DNA of 64,000 nucleotides from Apostichopus japonicus (lineage: Eukaryota; Echinodermata; Holothuroidea; Aspidochirotida; Stichopodidae), in contig NC_092573.1 in the NCBI RefSeq assembly GCF_037975245.1, positions 7,242,501 to 7,306,500 of the forward strand, read 5' to 3'. A program made the translations under genes and the position numbers. Below are positions 49,660 to 60,600 of this stretch, one piece after another. The notes below the pieces were generated by a model that saw only the letters and a program-made list of their open reading frames with translations, was not told the origin of the DNA and did no database searches. Position 1 is the first letter of the stretch. Each line of letters starts with the position of its first letter.

Positions 49660-50402
49660 GCGAAATTTTTTTTCCCAAACAGGTTTGCAATTACGGAGTC
49701 TTCAGCCAATCAGATTGCTCGTGACGTCAGCATAAATAATAGCCATCGCTTGGAAGTTCGAAGACATATACTGGGTTACACACTGACACTTGATTGAGTC
49801 TAGTTAAGGGGTTTCCCTTCAAACGCCCTAACTTTACTTTTAATGCTTGGATTACATGTTGACCTCACTTATGATACATACACTACATTCTATTTGGTTC
49901 GTGTTTACGTTATCCACGATTCGTGAGCCGTTCTATTGCAATCAGAATTCGTTTCGTGGAAAGGGTAGGCCTACACTAAAAGCAACTTCACGACGCGAGT
50001 CTTGAGTAAATATACGCAAAACAGTATAGTGTATAGTATGATATATTTCCGTCACTGCACTATGTACAGAGTTATAATACATATAGGCCTACAGCGCATG
50101 TGTGATGTACCCTGTACGAAACTTTCACTGAGCGATGTTATCGATTAATGCCTTCACAGAAAACTTCGATCAAAGTAGATCATACAATACTAGTGTGCTA
50201 AATATGTCGACACCAATTGCAAACATATCTAAATATATGTACGAAAAGCTACGGGTAATTTTGAACGGGTATATCTTCGTTGCAACAAATGGATGCAGAA
50301 CCTCGAAGTGAAGGTTTCTATGGTGATGACGTAACTTTTCCGACCAATCATGAACGACTATTTACGCACACTTGCAAACCTGTTTGGGAAAAAAAAATTC
50401 GC
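49660..50402. mobile_element. Mutator-like (MULE) MITE
   Basis: Flanked by a perfect 9 bp direct repeat ACCCCGGCC (49651-49659, 50403-50411). Terminal inverted repeats start GCGAAATTTTTTTTCCCAAA at the left and GCGAATTTTTTTTTCCCAAA from the right, continuing into ACAGGTTTGCAA. Nine-base duplications with G-starting termini are typical of Mutator-like elements. Both subterminal regions hold a CCAAT motif and a CRE-like site (TGACGTCA at 49722-49729; TGACGTAA at 50327-50334). It is 743 bp, without a transposase frame, in ZP intron 1. Confidence 0.85.
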
Positions 50403-50654
50403 ACCCCGGCCAGGACGGCAACCTGTACGGGGTGGCAAATCAAGAATCCGCCCGGGTGATTGAAACTATTCTAGGTAGGCCACTGATCGTAACCTGCTCA
50501 GCAATATTGCCCATCAAGACAAATTTCTCAAATAGATATTTAGCTTGGCGATCTGCAGCGATGCAGCTATTGTTCAAAGCTGATATGCACGGAATGCACT
50601 CTAGTTTACTGAGCTTTCCATTGAATGAAACTCATTATGCAAATGTTATTGATG

Positions 50655-51018
50655 CAGTGGCGTAGGAAGGTACTTTTGAGTGGGGGGCTGAAGACTGATG
50701 GCCGGCCTGGGGGAGGGGTCTAAGGGGAGGGGGTGTCCCCCTCCCCTTTGGATTTTTTGCATTTCCAGATAGCCTCAGATGCAATTTGGTGCAATATAGC
50801 ACACTTCAACACCCACTCCATTTTGTAAACTTAATTTTGCATTTTCACCAGGCCTTAGATGCAATTTGGTGCTCCAAATGAGATTTTTTTCTCATTTGGA
50901 AATGAAAAAGGGGTTTTCTGACTTGCGAAGCGGGGGGGGCGGAATGATACTTCCGCCCCTCCACATTTTTCACTGGGGGGCTGGCGCCCCCCCAGCCCCC
51001 CCGGTTCCTACGCCCTTG
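50655..51018. mobile_element. Short hAT-like element
   Basis: An 8 bp duplication TATTGATG (50647-50654, 51019-51026) flanks termini CAGTGGCGTAGGAAGG at the left and CAAGGGCGTAGGAACCGG from the right. It is 364 bp, G/C-rich at the ends, has no coding capacity, and lies in ZP intron 1. Confidence 0.85.
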
Positions 51019-51896
51019 TATTGATGTATGAATTACGGAACTTTTAGCTGCAACCTGCGATATTACGTTTCTCTCACATAGCTGTAAATTGTTCTTATAC
51101 GTGATCACACTATATATACTCATCCTACACCCTATATTCTAAACAGGACCTCGGAGGAATATTGCGGTAGCAGACAATTAATTGTCACTGATATGGAAGA
51201 CAAATGCTTTTACTACACTGTTAGTTGAGCTTCCCTTATAATTTCCCTAACAATAGATAGGTTGATTGAATGTAAACGAAACTGATAATTTTTCCAAATA
51301 AACCCGTCCTTATTCCAGGAAGTGGAACATAGTTAGCGGTCTGTGACGTCATCTTCTGTTATACTCTTGTTGCTTGGTTACCAATGAAATACAATACATT
51401 TGAATGTAGGCCTACAAGTTTACATAGTTTTTCGATGTTTTCTTCAATGAGGAATCCGCTGTGGATCGGTGGATGGGGCCAATTGTCAGTCGAGTGCAAA
51501 TGGCTCATTTGGGGAATTGTGGCATTCTGCCGGGGAAGATTAGGACTCATTATCATGCATCGGTGAACCATTCCCCGCCCATTTTTTGAACCTCATATAA
51601 AGTATTTATTAGCAAAAACTTGGTACTATAGTAACATACATTAAGTCATTCACGTGGAATTAAACTGTATGTACATTTGTCAAATTTAAGACTTTTTGAA
51701 CCAACTATAGGCCTATCAAATATATCAATTTATGTAACGCATCAATACGGTGTACCGCACTCCTTTGTAGTTTCTCTTAACACGGAACTCGATCGTCGCT
51801 AATCATTCATGAATTATAATGATAAGCTCGAAAACTATAAATGACCAAAGTTTTTAATAATACCAAACGGAAGAGACAATCGATCCTCTAACTCAC

Positions 51897-51942
51897 CACT
51901 GAAACATATTACAGCTACCAATATATGAAGGAAATTCGTCAT
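51897..51942 (-). CDS. ZP gene exon 1, signal peptide
   Basis: Start at 51942; reads MTNFLHILVAVICFSG to a strong donor GTGAGT. It is hydrophobic from residue 4 on, with a small residue near the end, as in a secretory signal peptide. The ATG is the first one after the candidate TATA box and gives the only signal-like frame. Confidence 0.7.
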
Positions 51943-52099
51943 TGTAATTTTTGCTACGATCCTTTTGTGCAGTATGGCGGACGGATATACGGTTATGGTG
52001 ACTAGTTACTTTATTTGTCAGATTAGCACACTTGTACTTCTTGTTCAGACTCTTAAACTTTCTTACATTGGAAGCCTGAGGGTCGGAAGCTGTAACTGC

Positions 52100-52140
52100 T
52101 GAAAACGAATAAAAGTGTTAGGGAGTTCCCTATATACTGG
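52100..52140 (-). promoter_or_regulatory. Candidate TATA box of the ZP gene
   Basis: On the minus strand GGCCAGTATATAGGGA (about 52125-52140) lies about 190 bp before the start codon. Transcription would begin around 52100, giving a leader of about 160 bases. The assignment is positional. Confidence 0.35.
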
Positions 52141-53218
52141 CCTGTGGAAATCGTTTATGGTATGTCGTAGGGCGCTCTGTGGGTTGGGGGGGGGCTATAA
52201 GAAAGGTTGCCTAAACTGATAATAATTCGTCTCTGATAAGAGAAAGATCCGAAAACGCACAAAGTGGAGGAAGTAGCTGCGCCTAGATTGTTTACGGCCA
52301 GACTCCTCTGTGGACCGCATCTTAAGGTGGGTCACTTCCAGTGGAAGAGCTTTGAATCAGTGTGCCACAAGTAGTTAGTAACAGTAGAATAGTGATCACA
52401 GTTTGTTAAAACGGCCAAAAGTAGGGCCCTGCACGTGTCAGGTTGTAGGCTTAATCCGACCCTTATTTGAGTGTGCAACTATGGAATAACGGTTATATCC
52501 AATTTGGAGCAGTGGTGACACTACATTTAGGCTATTAATCACTTTATCCCCCACCCCCTTTGAAAGCAAAACGTGAGATTATAGTAATGCTAAAACAGGT
52601 CTACATATATTATGAAAACTAGTCTTATGTAAACATGTCTTGTTTGCTATGAAAAATAGTACCTTTTGTTACGATTACTTTATTCGCAGAGACAAATGTT
52701 TCATCGATGTTTCTATACATTTGCAAATATAAAAACAATCTGGATTCGTGCCCGGCCCAGTTTGGTAAACATTCGTTATTTCAATTCTTATTATTACATT
52801 TCCGTTTAGTTACCAACAGTTTTTGAAAATATCTGATAAGCTGTGTTGTTGGTATATGGGCAATACTCATCATTATCAGTGGCGTAACTAGGCCGGTGCG
52901 ACCTCACATAGCCTATAGGACACAGGGAGGGCAGTGACCAGTTTGAATCCATCTGCCTATGCAGTAAAGATATTAAATATTCAGTAAATAAACCAAACGG
53001 ACATCCATCTAGATATCCGTCAGGTGTGCACTTTCTTTATTCTGCTGTCGGGCCGAGCAAAAAGAAAAAGTGACCAGTCCAGTAACGCCACATAGGACTA
53101 CGCTCTAAAGTCCCTTGGAATGTTGAATCATTAAATGGGCCTTTCAATCGCATATCTAACATTCTAGGTCGGACCAAAGACGTACATGAGAGTAGAAATA
53201 CTGTGTATGTGCTTACAC
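52141..53218. other. Intergenic stretch with hAT end fragment
   Basis: No gene is seen. CAGTGGCGTAACTAGG at 52877-52892 resembles a hAT terminus like that at 50655, but no matching right end was found. A 118-codon minus frame at 53037-53393 is partly made of the homopurine tract. Confidence 0.4.
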
Positions 53219-53274
53219 CTGGAGTGGGGTGGGGAAGGGGGAAGGGAAGGGAGAGGGGTAAGGGGAAGGGGAAG
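53219..53274. repeat. Homopurine G-rich tract
   Basis: About 56 bp of G and A with several GGGG and GGG runs, capable in principle of quadruplex or triplex structure. It directly abuts a perfect palindrome. Confidence 0.8.
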
Positions 53275-53328
53275 GTATCGAACAATACTAGTTCTGTTTT
53301 TGGTGACAGAACTAGTATTGTTCGATAC
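53275..53328. repeat. Perfect inverted repeat, 23 bp arms, 8 bp loop
   Basis: Arms start GTATCGAACAATACTAGTTC and its exact complement; the loop is TTTTGGTG. It could form a cruciform or RNA hairpin. No gene flanks suggest a terminator. Confidence 0.9.
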
Positions 53329-53396
53329 AGGTGACAAACGCCTACAGTGAAATTACGAACTTCCTTACCGGTTTCGAACCTCTGGACATACAATCA

Positions 53397-53528
53397 GCGT
53401 CCATGGCCTAGTTGGTTAGCGTGTCCGCGTACAAAGCGGGAGGCCCGGGTTCGAATCCCGGTGGAGGCTGGAAGTTTTTGCACTGTTCTAAAATTTTCCA
53501 ACTCATTACGTTTTCAATTAAAAAATAA

Positions 53529-53531
<3 letters not shown>
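53397..53531 (+). mobile_element. tRNA-like head with SINE-type tail
   Basis: 53397-53468 folds as a tRNA-like unit: acceptor GCGTCCA/TGGAGGC with one mismatch, A box TGGCCTAGTTGG, B box GGTTCGAATCC, and anticodon stem TCCGC/GCGGG with loop GTACAAA (ACA in the anticodon place). The D stem pairs poorly and the acceptor is mismatched. An unrelated tail leads into (TA)n. A SINE or tRNA pseudogene is likelier than a working tRNA-Cys(ACA). Confidence 0.6.

Positions 53532-53581
<50 letters not shown>
53532..53581. repeat. (TA)n microsatellite
   Basis: About 24 uninterrupted TA units at the end of the tRNA-like element. Confidence 0.95.
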
Positions 53582-53584
<3 letters not shown>

Positions 53585-53717
53585 GTCTGAAGATCGCTAT
53601 AACGCGTGAAACTCCGAGTAACAACTACTAGTGTTCCACTAGTCTCATCTAGTATCAACATATATTACGCTCTGTCCAATGGACATAGAGCACTCTGCGC
53701 CAAGATAGACGCCAACC

Positions 53718-53719
<2 letters not shown>

Positions 53720-53789
<70 letters not shown>

Positions 53790-53862
53790 CTATATCTAAA
53801 TCGATATCGATATATGTATATATATATATAAATATCGATAGATAGATAGATAGATGTATATA
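53720..53862. repeat. (TA)n / (GATA)n microsatellite
   Basis: About 30 TA units, then TATC/ATCGAT variants and GATA units. The I/Y-rich frames here are artefacts. Confidence 0.95.
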
Positions 53863-54634
53863 TTTTCGAGAAGACTGGAGCAGACTCTCGCTAAAGGTAA
53901 AAATTTTCAAATGTCTAATGTGGCCAACGTAACCGTCAACAAAATTTAAAAAATTTTCTGTCATTATTATTCTTATTATATGCTTCAACGCAGGAAACGC
54001 TATTTGCAAGCAAAATGTCCATGAACGTCACATCCACTTGGATGCCACGCTTTCTGTTGCTTTTGTGATGCTGAGTTTTGCAATACAGGGAGTATCCCGA
54101 AACGGTGTCTGATTGCGCAATCCCTAAACCAGAAGTTACTTGCTTTTGACCTGACCAGATTGCATAGTGCTAAAGTAAATTCAAAAGTGTTTTAGTGTTT
54201 CCAAAAGGTAACGGAAATTGTACGGCGAACTTTCCGGTGTATTTGGGAAGCCAGCAGATTTATCCATGGACCAAGGAGATAAGAAGAATTAGTTCCTTCA
54301 AACCCAGGCAATCAAGGACGACCGTTCTGTTCATAAAATAATATTGTTCTCCTCAAATAATTGTATCATTTTGAGAATGGTAAATTGGTATCACTCAGTA
54401 TGGAGCTGATGTACATTAGGCACAGTACCGCAAGGCACTACACTGTTTGAATACGAGGTAGGCATTCACTTGTGTAATCTTTTAGCATGGGTGTAAATGA
54501 ACTTGAGTTTTGTAATCGCTTGGGTAGTAGTAGTAGTAGGTACAGTGCACGCTAACGACAGGTACACCGTTATATTTACTTAAACCATTCAACCAAGACG
54601 GTTATTACACACATTAGTATTTGCGATTGCCGCC

Positions 54635-57600
54635 ATGGTATCACTTACGAGGTACAGATTTCCCCTTCTTTTTGGTGCCATTCTCGGAGGGTTCGCGACA
54701 GCTTTCATATACAGGTAGGCTCAAGTTGGATGTAACTACAATTTACAAACGTTACCTAGGTCTACTTATACTAGCCATAAGTCAGACTATCTCTACGATT
54801 TGGAAGAAGCCTAGTATTGACAGCGACTGTGAAAACCTACTGTAGACACTTTACGTTAATCTTAAGTTTTCTTAACCTACACCTAATTAACCCTAGGGTT
54901 ATTTATTTCAACTGAGGCTCCTATAATAAATTAAAGCGCATGGTACTGACTGCAGCCAAGTTGAGCCAACCATATAATTTGGGTTATGGCAACAGCCTTA
55001 TGTTAGGACCTAGGCTAAGTAGCCTAATGCATCATACATGCATTGGCATATGGACGGTTTGCCTGAGAAAGTTGTTCTTGCAAGTAGTGTGAATGGGTTT
55101 AAGAATGCTTTGGACAAACACTTTAAGCATTGTAATCGGGTCTGAGTGTTTGTATTTTCATTTTTTCCCTCTCCTATAGGGTCCTTGATGGGGACTTGAG
55201 TGTCTCTCCTGATCCTTTTTTCCTTCTATTAAACTTAACTAAACTAAGATTAACAGACTACACAGTACACCGTGTAGCTGATATTATTTCAATACCACTA
55301 ACCCATATGATCAATTTGTCTTTTTCAAGTGGAGTCTTTCCATCAGAGCTGAAAATTGAGACTAAGGTAGTTCCAATTTTTAAGTGTGGGGACCTGAAGC
55401 AATTCTCAAATTACAGACCAATATCTGTGTTACCTTTCATTTCTAAATCATTGAACGTATTACATATGATTAGTGTTCGACCGATTGTATGACAATCGGT
55501 TTTACCGATTACCGATTAATTCCTGAAACAATCGGCCGATGCCGATAACCGATTATACATTTTCGTGGAACTGGTCTAATGTATGATTTAGTGGTATGCA
55601 TGATTACCAACTTCTAGGCCAATACAATCAAAGATGTAAATGAACGACTTAACTTTTCACAGTAGAGATTAATGGAGCAAGTAAAGAACACTGTAATTCG
55701 GAGTCACAATATTGCAATCCTGCCACAACACAGCTAGGCTAATGACAGTGCTGTACAGACTACAGAAGGGGAAAATAGTAGGCTCCATTGGCTACGAAAT
55801 GAAAAATGATAAAGTTAGGGACAGCTTTTACAACTGCTATTAAAACCATTATCAGTGTTGCAACTCCAACCCAAATAAAGTGAAAAGTATATCGCACGTA
55901 AATAAAATATTTGTTATTTCGTTAGCTGATATCGAAATATATAATCTCAATGTGTAAGAGTAAGTTGGCCTGACGTTTTGATCCTAGCAGGATCGAAACG
56001 TCAGGCCAACTTACAGTACTTTTACACATATTCTTACACAGGCTCTTTAATGGATAAGCAGTTTGCTAACAGTTTTATTTTATTATGAAAAATAAAACAA
56101 TCCCAAACGTTTGCTTCAAGTTTTCATTGATTACCATCTGCGAGGTAAAACTTCAGATCGAACGTTGTTCAAACAATCATACACAGTAAGTCAATGGCGC
56201 TTCTCCATTGACTTAACTACATGTAGGAGAAATCACACACTAAAGTCCCATTGACTTTGTTGCGCGTGTCACTGGAAATCAGACTTGCTTTTAGTCGGTT
56301 GCGGTAAGGAGTTATTTTAGCACATATGGTACACAGTACATGCGGTCAGGGGAAAAAAAGTTTCTTCGGGTTTTTCGCAAAAATTTGCGTAAGAATGTTT
56401 GCCTAATCACAAAATACTGTAATGCAGTAGAACTACTGAGGACTGTCGCCAAACGTGTTGAGGGATTTTTAGGAATATTTGGCGCCTTGATTTCATCATT
56501 TTATACCATTTGTAAAATCTTGGGCACATTTTCAAACTGAACAGTTATGAAGCTCAACCGTTCTCTATCCAGACTAGCCTAATGTACGTAGAACTCACAG
56601 TGAACAAAGCCTAATGTTATTGTTTTCACTTTCCAGTTTTCACCTACGGTGAAACGGCCAAAGTGGTTCAAAAGTATTTTGATTTGTTTTTATTAGTCGA
56701 GACAATTAATCTATCTTATCAATCGTTTAACATGATAACAGGAGGTTTTGTTAGATGCAAGAAGCGAAGTGAAAAAAAATAATTACGTCGTCCCCCTAAG
56801 TTTATCGCGGGTATACTGTATGATGTTAACTGCCAAAACTGGATAGTGTATCGAACAGCATTTGTACAAACTTGTGGGAGGGACTTGCGATACCATTACA
56901 CGGTAGATTAGCGCACCTTCCCAGGCTATGAATAGCATTGAATCGAATGATCTAAATTTTTCTCCCGTTGTGGTTGTGGTGTATCAAAAGCGTGGAAAAA
57001 TACAATCCTTTATGTGGAACGTAATAATCGGTTCCAAATAATCGGTAGCGCAATGGATTTTGCCAATGGCGATTATTTACCGATTGTCTGATAATCGGCC
57101 CGATGCCGATTGTCTAACCGATTATCGGTCGAACACTACATATGATAGACTTTAAAAGTTTATTACAAAACATAAAATTCTATATTCATACCAATATGGT
57201 TTTGGCAATAACCATTCTACTTATATGGCTGATTTAAGTCTCATAGGTAAAATTTCAAGAGGTTTTGGTAATAGGCTTACAACTTCTGCCATATTCATTG
57301 ATCTTTCTAAGGCTTTTGAAAGTCATCATATATTATTTAAATGAATTTGTTTGCCTATGATGTTTGTGGTACAGCCCATCACTGGCTTTAAAGTTATCTC
57401 CATAATTGATGTAATTATGTACAGTTTGTTAGTTCCTCCTAAGATTGTTTCCTAAATAATATTGGTGTACCGCAGGGTTCTATACTAGGGCCCCTATTGT
57501 TTATTCTCTATAAACTAAATGATATTTATAAGTCCTCTGTGAACTCAACTTTTATCTTGTTTGCCAACAATACCACAATATTCCTACAAAATGTGAACTT

Positions 57601-60600
57601 ACGTGATACTCTTGCTGAAGCTGCTAGTGAATTCTCAAACATTGACTGGCTCAGAACAAATAAACTCTCTCTGAATATTCTTTAAAAAAAATTACAAATT
57701 TTTAATAACAAGGTCAAATACTCAGAAAGTAACATTAATGTTATACTGGATGGGCATGAAGTTGATGCTTCACCCCCATGCTTTATTTTTAGGGATAACC
57801 ATTGATGATAAGTTGACTTGGAAACAACACATCTCTGAGGTCAGCAAAAAGTTTTCCAAATCCTATGGTGTAATCAATAGACCAAAGAATTGTTTACCTT
57901 AAAAGTCACTCTTTAGCATGTATAATGCTCTTCTGCATTCCCATCTCAGCTTTACTCTTCTTGTCTGGGGCAATACACAGTCAACCCTTTTTAACAGTTT
58001 ATTTAAGTTAAAGAAACATACTATCTGCAATATAAAGCAGACTCATTACATCTCACATACTGCTCCTCTCTTTATAGACTCCAAATACATTAACTTTATG
58101 TGATTTGTACAAGTACCAATTAGGGATCTTTATGTACAAATTTCATTGTGGTCTTCACCCACCAGCTCTTAATAACTTCATACTTGCAGTTTAAATTATA
58201 ACTCCTATTACACTAGTTCAATGAATATGCTAGACACCATCCTTACTCTGGAACTAGTCTAAACCATTCTCAAATTCGTAGCACAGGTTTACCCTTTTGG
58301 AATTCTCTTAATCATGTCATTTAAATTTCTCTAAGACTCAATACACTTAAGTGAAAACTAAAACAATACCTACAGTACTGTACTGCATACAGTAGCAATT
58401 CATCTGAGTTGTAATTCCTGTTTTTTTCCTTATATTTCTTTTTTTCTTTTTTTCTTTTTTCATAAGATATATCTTGATGGTTATCTTGGGGGTGGGGGGT
58501 GGGGGGGTTAAACATTGCACTATCTATGTTACAAAGGGACCAGACCAGAAAAATATCCACTTATTTCTGGTTCCTCTGCTTCCATCTCACTAGTGTTCAA
58601 TCAATTACTGATTAGTTCATATGACAATAGGGTTGTTTTCGTGGAACTGGCATAACATATTATTTAGTGTTATGTGTGATTACCAACTTCTAGGCCAATA
58701 CAATCAAAGATGTAAATGAACGACTTAATGTTTCACAAACTTATGGAGCAAATAAAATACACTGTAATACATACATGGGGAGGTGTACGTTTATAAAGAT
58801 GAGTCGCAATCTTGCAATCCCGCCACAACTAGTGCTGATAGTCGACTCTTTCTTTTGTAGTCGGTTAATCGCACAGCTGTTCTCAAGATTACTCGGTTAC
58901 AGTTATGACGTCATAATTGTCATTTTTACTTTGCAGAAAATAAGCCAAGAAATTTCCTTCATACATCATATTGATGTATTACATTTCAAAATGAGCTGCT
59001 CACTGTGTATATGGGGTTCAAGATACACATATCACACATGCTTCGTGTAAAGTACAGTATGCAGCTAAAGTAGAAAAACTTGAGTTGTATTTGTATCTGA
59101 ATGGACTGTGTGGCATGAATCCAAATAAATGACAATGTATCTGTTCTTGGTGTCAAAAGTACACCGTATATGATATCTATTGAATTTGCTCAATTAACTG
59201 TGTATAGAACATTGTGATAGGAAAATCAAGTTTCATCGTTGGATAGTAGTCCATTTGGGCATTTTACAACTCAATGCTAATATAAGCCTTGCTTGTTTTA
59301 TACTCAGGAGGATCATCTTTTGTCAGAAATAGATTATCAGAACCAAATGTTGGGAAATAAAAGGATTGTCCAGATGAAAACCTGTTTTTTGACCGATTGG
59401 AAAGAGGAACGTGTTTAAAGCGTCCTGGTGACTTTTGCATTCAATCCTATCGTACCGTTTTCCAGATAACAGTATTTTAAGTTGTATTTTTACCCAAAGT
59501 TAACATGGAGCAACAGGTGTGATGTCATAGAAGCACACTGAAAAATTTCTTTGATGTTTTAAAAAAAATATTTATACAATTAATTTCGTACTTCAAAACT
59601 GGGATGCATCCTAATATTAACACTCCTCATTTTTTGGCATATTACTAACTTTAAAAACACTGAGGTAAATTTCAGACCCTATCCAATCCAAGATCAAAGA
59701 TGATGGCTGCCACTTTGTTCGCGAAAATATTCCTATGAATGTTACACTGAAAGTGAGACAATAAAGTTCTGCCGAGACGAAAAAATATCAGTATTACTGC
59801 ATGTCACTGTGAGCTTCAGTACTTAAGCAACTGATTTGTGATGGAAATTTCAATCTTCTAGCAATGAATTTCTGTAGTACCTACTAGTGCTGATCATATT
59901 TTCTAGTCTACCGGGATCTACCAACATCATCAGAGCGATATGTTTATGTCTAATTATGACTTAAGTCCTGGCAGTCGAATTCATTCAACATGTGAAGGTT
60001 CACATCAGTGCAAGATCATTGCTGATCAGTTGAAAGTCATTAGTGGTAAAACTTGAATATTATTGTGTCAGGCAGTGGTAACTGTTGATTGTCCCTACAC
60101 AAAAGTATTGTCAAGGAACCACTATTAAAGCCTTCTTGACTTGTGGTTTTAGATTTGTGATCAGAAATAAAGCAGTTGAGTCTCTTTAAGGCCTGGGAGA
60201 GATCCATCCATGTTTTAAGCTTTAATGGAACATTTCATAGGGTTAGCACATTTAAAAGGCAAACACCTTCAAAACTGGAACAGCTGTATAGAAACAATTA
60301 GCACTCAAGGTTTTGACTTTCTATGACATACCAACACAAATATTTAATTTGAGCTAAAAGCAGAGTGTGCAATATTATACAAAAATACATTGTGTGTACC
60401 GATTTATCTTTAGCAGCCAGTAAAACTTTGGATCACCACGGACAGTTGATTAGGGAACAAATGTCTCAATGCAGAGCTATGTCTGCTATGAATGAACTTG
60501 TATTGCAGTCTGAATTAATTGACAGCCTGTGATTGTTTTCTGGTCCAGTACTGTACCTCTGATATTTTCTGTGGAGTACTGTAATGTCTCCTCTGACCGG

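Larger units (their letters stand above)
40451..51942 (-). pseudogene. CCP-like/ZP-domain secreted or membrane protein gene, disrupted
   Basis: Eleven exons on the minus strand: 51897-51942, 48157-48191, 46758-46942, 46032-46232, 45502-45654, 44733-44909, 43251-43628, 42484-42529, 41451-41599, 41020-41103, 40451-40533. Domain order is signal peptide, CCP (sushi)-like modules, ZP-N with four cysteines, ZP-C, a furin-type RCRR site, a GPT-containing hydrophobic patch and a possible membrane tail. ZP modules polymerise extracellular proteins (uromodulin, egg-coat and many invertebrate secreted proteins). All junctions are GT/AG, but exons 3, 4, 5 and 7 contain frameshifts, exon 3 has an in-frame TGA, exon 9 has an in-frame TAA and exon 2 does not keep phase. 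Neighbouring genes read through cleanly, which favours true decay over general sequence noise, though assembly indels remain possible. Confidence 0.7.

Noticed and set aside
53275-53328. Perfect hairpin as a transcription terminator
   Set aside because: Eukaryotic context, no gene ends here on either strand and no T run follows.
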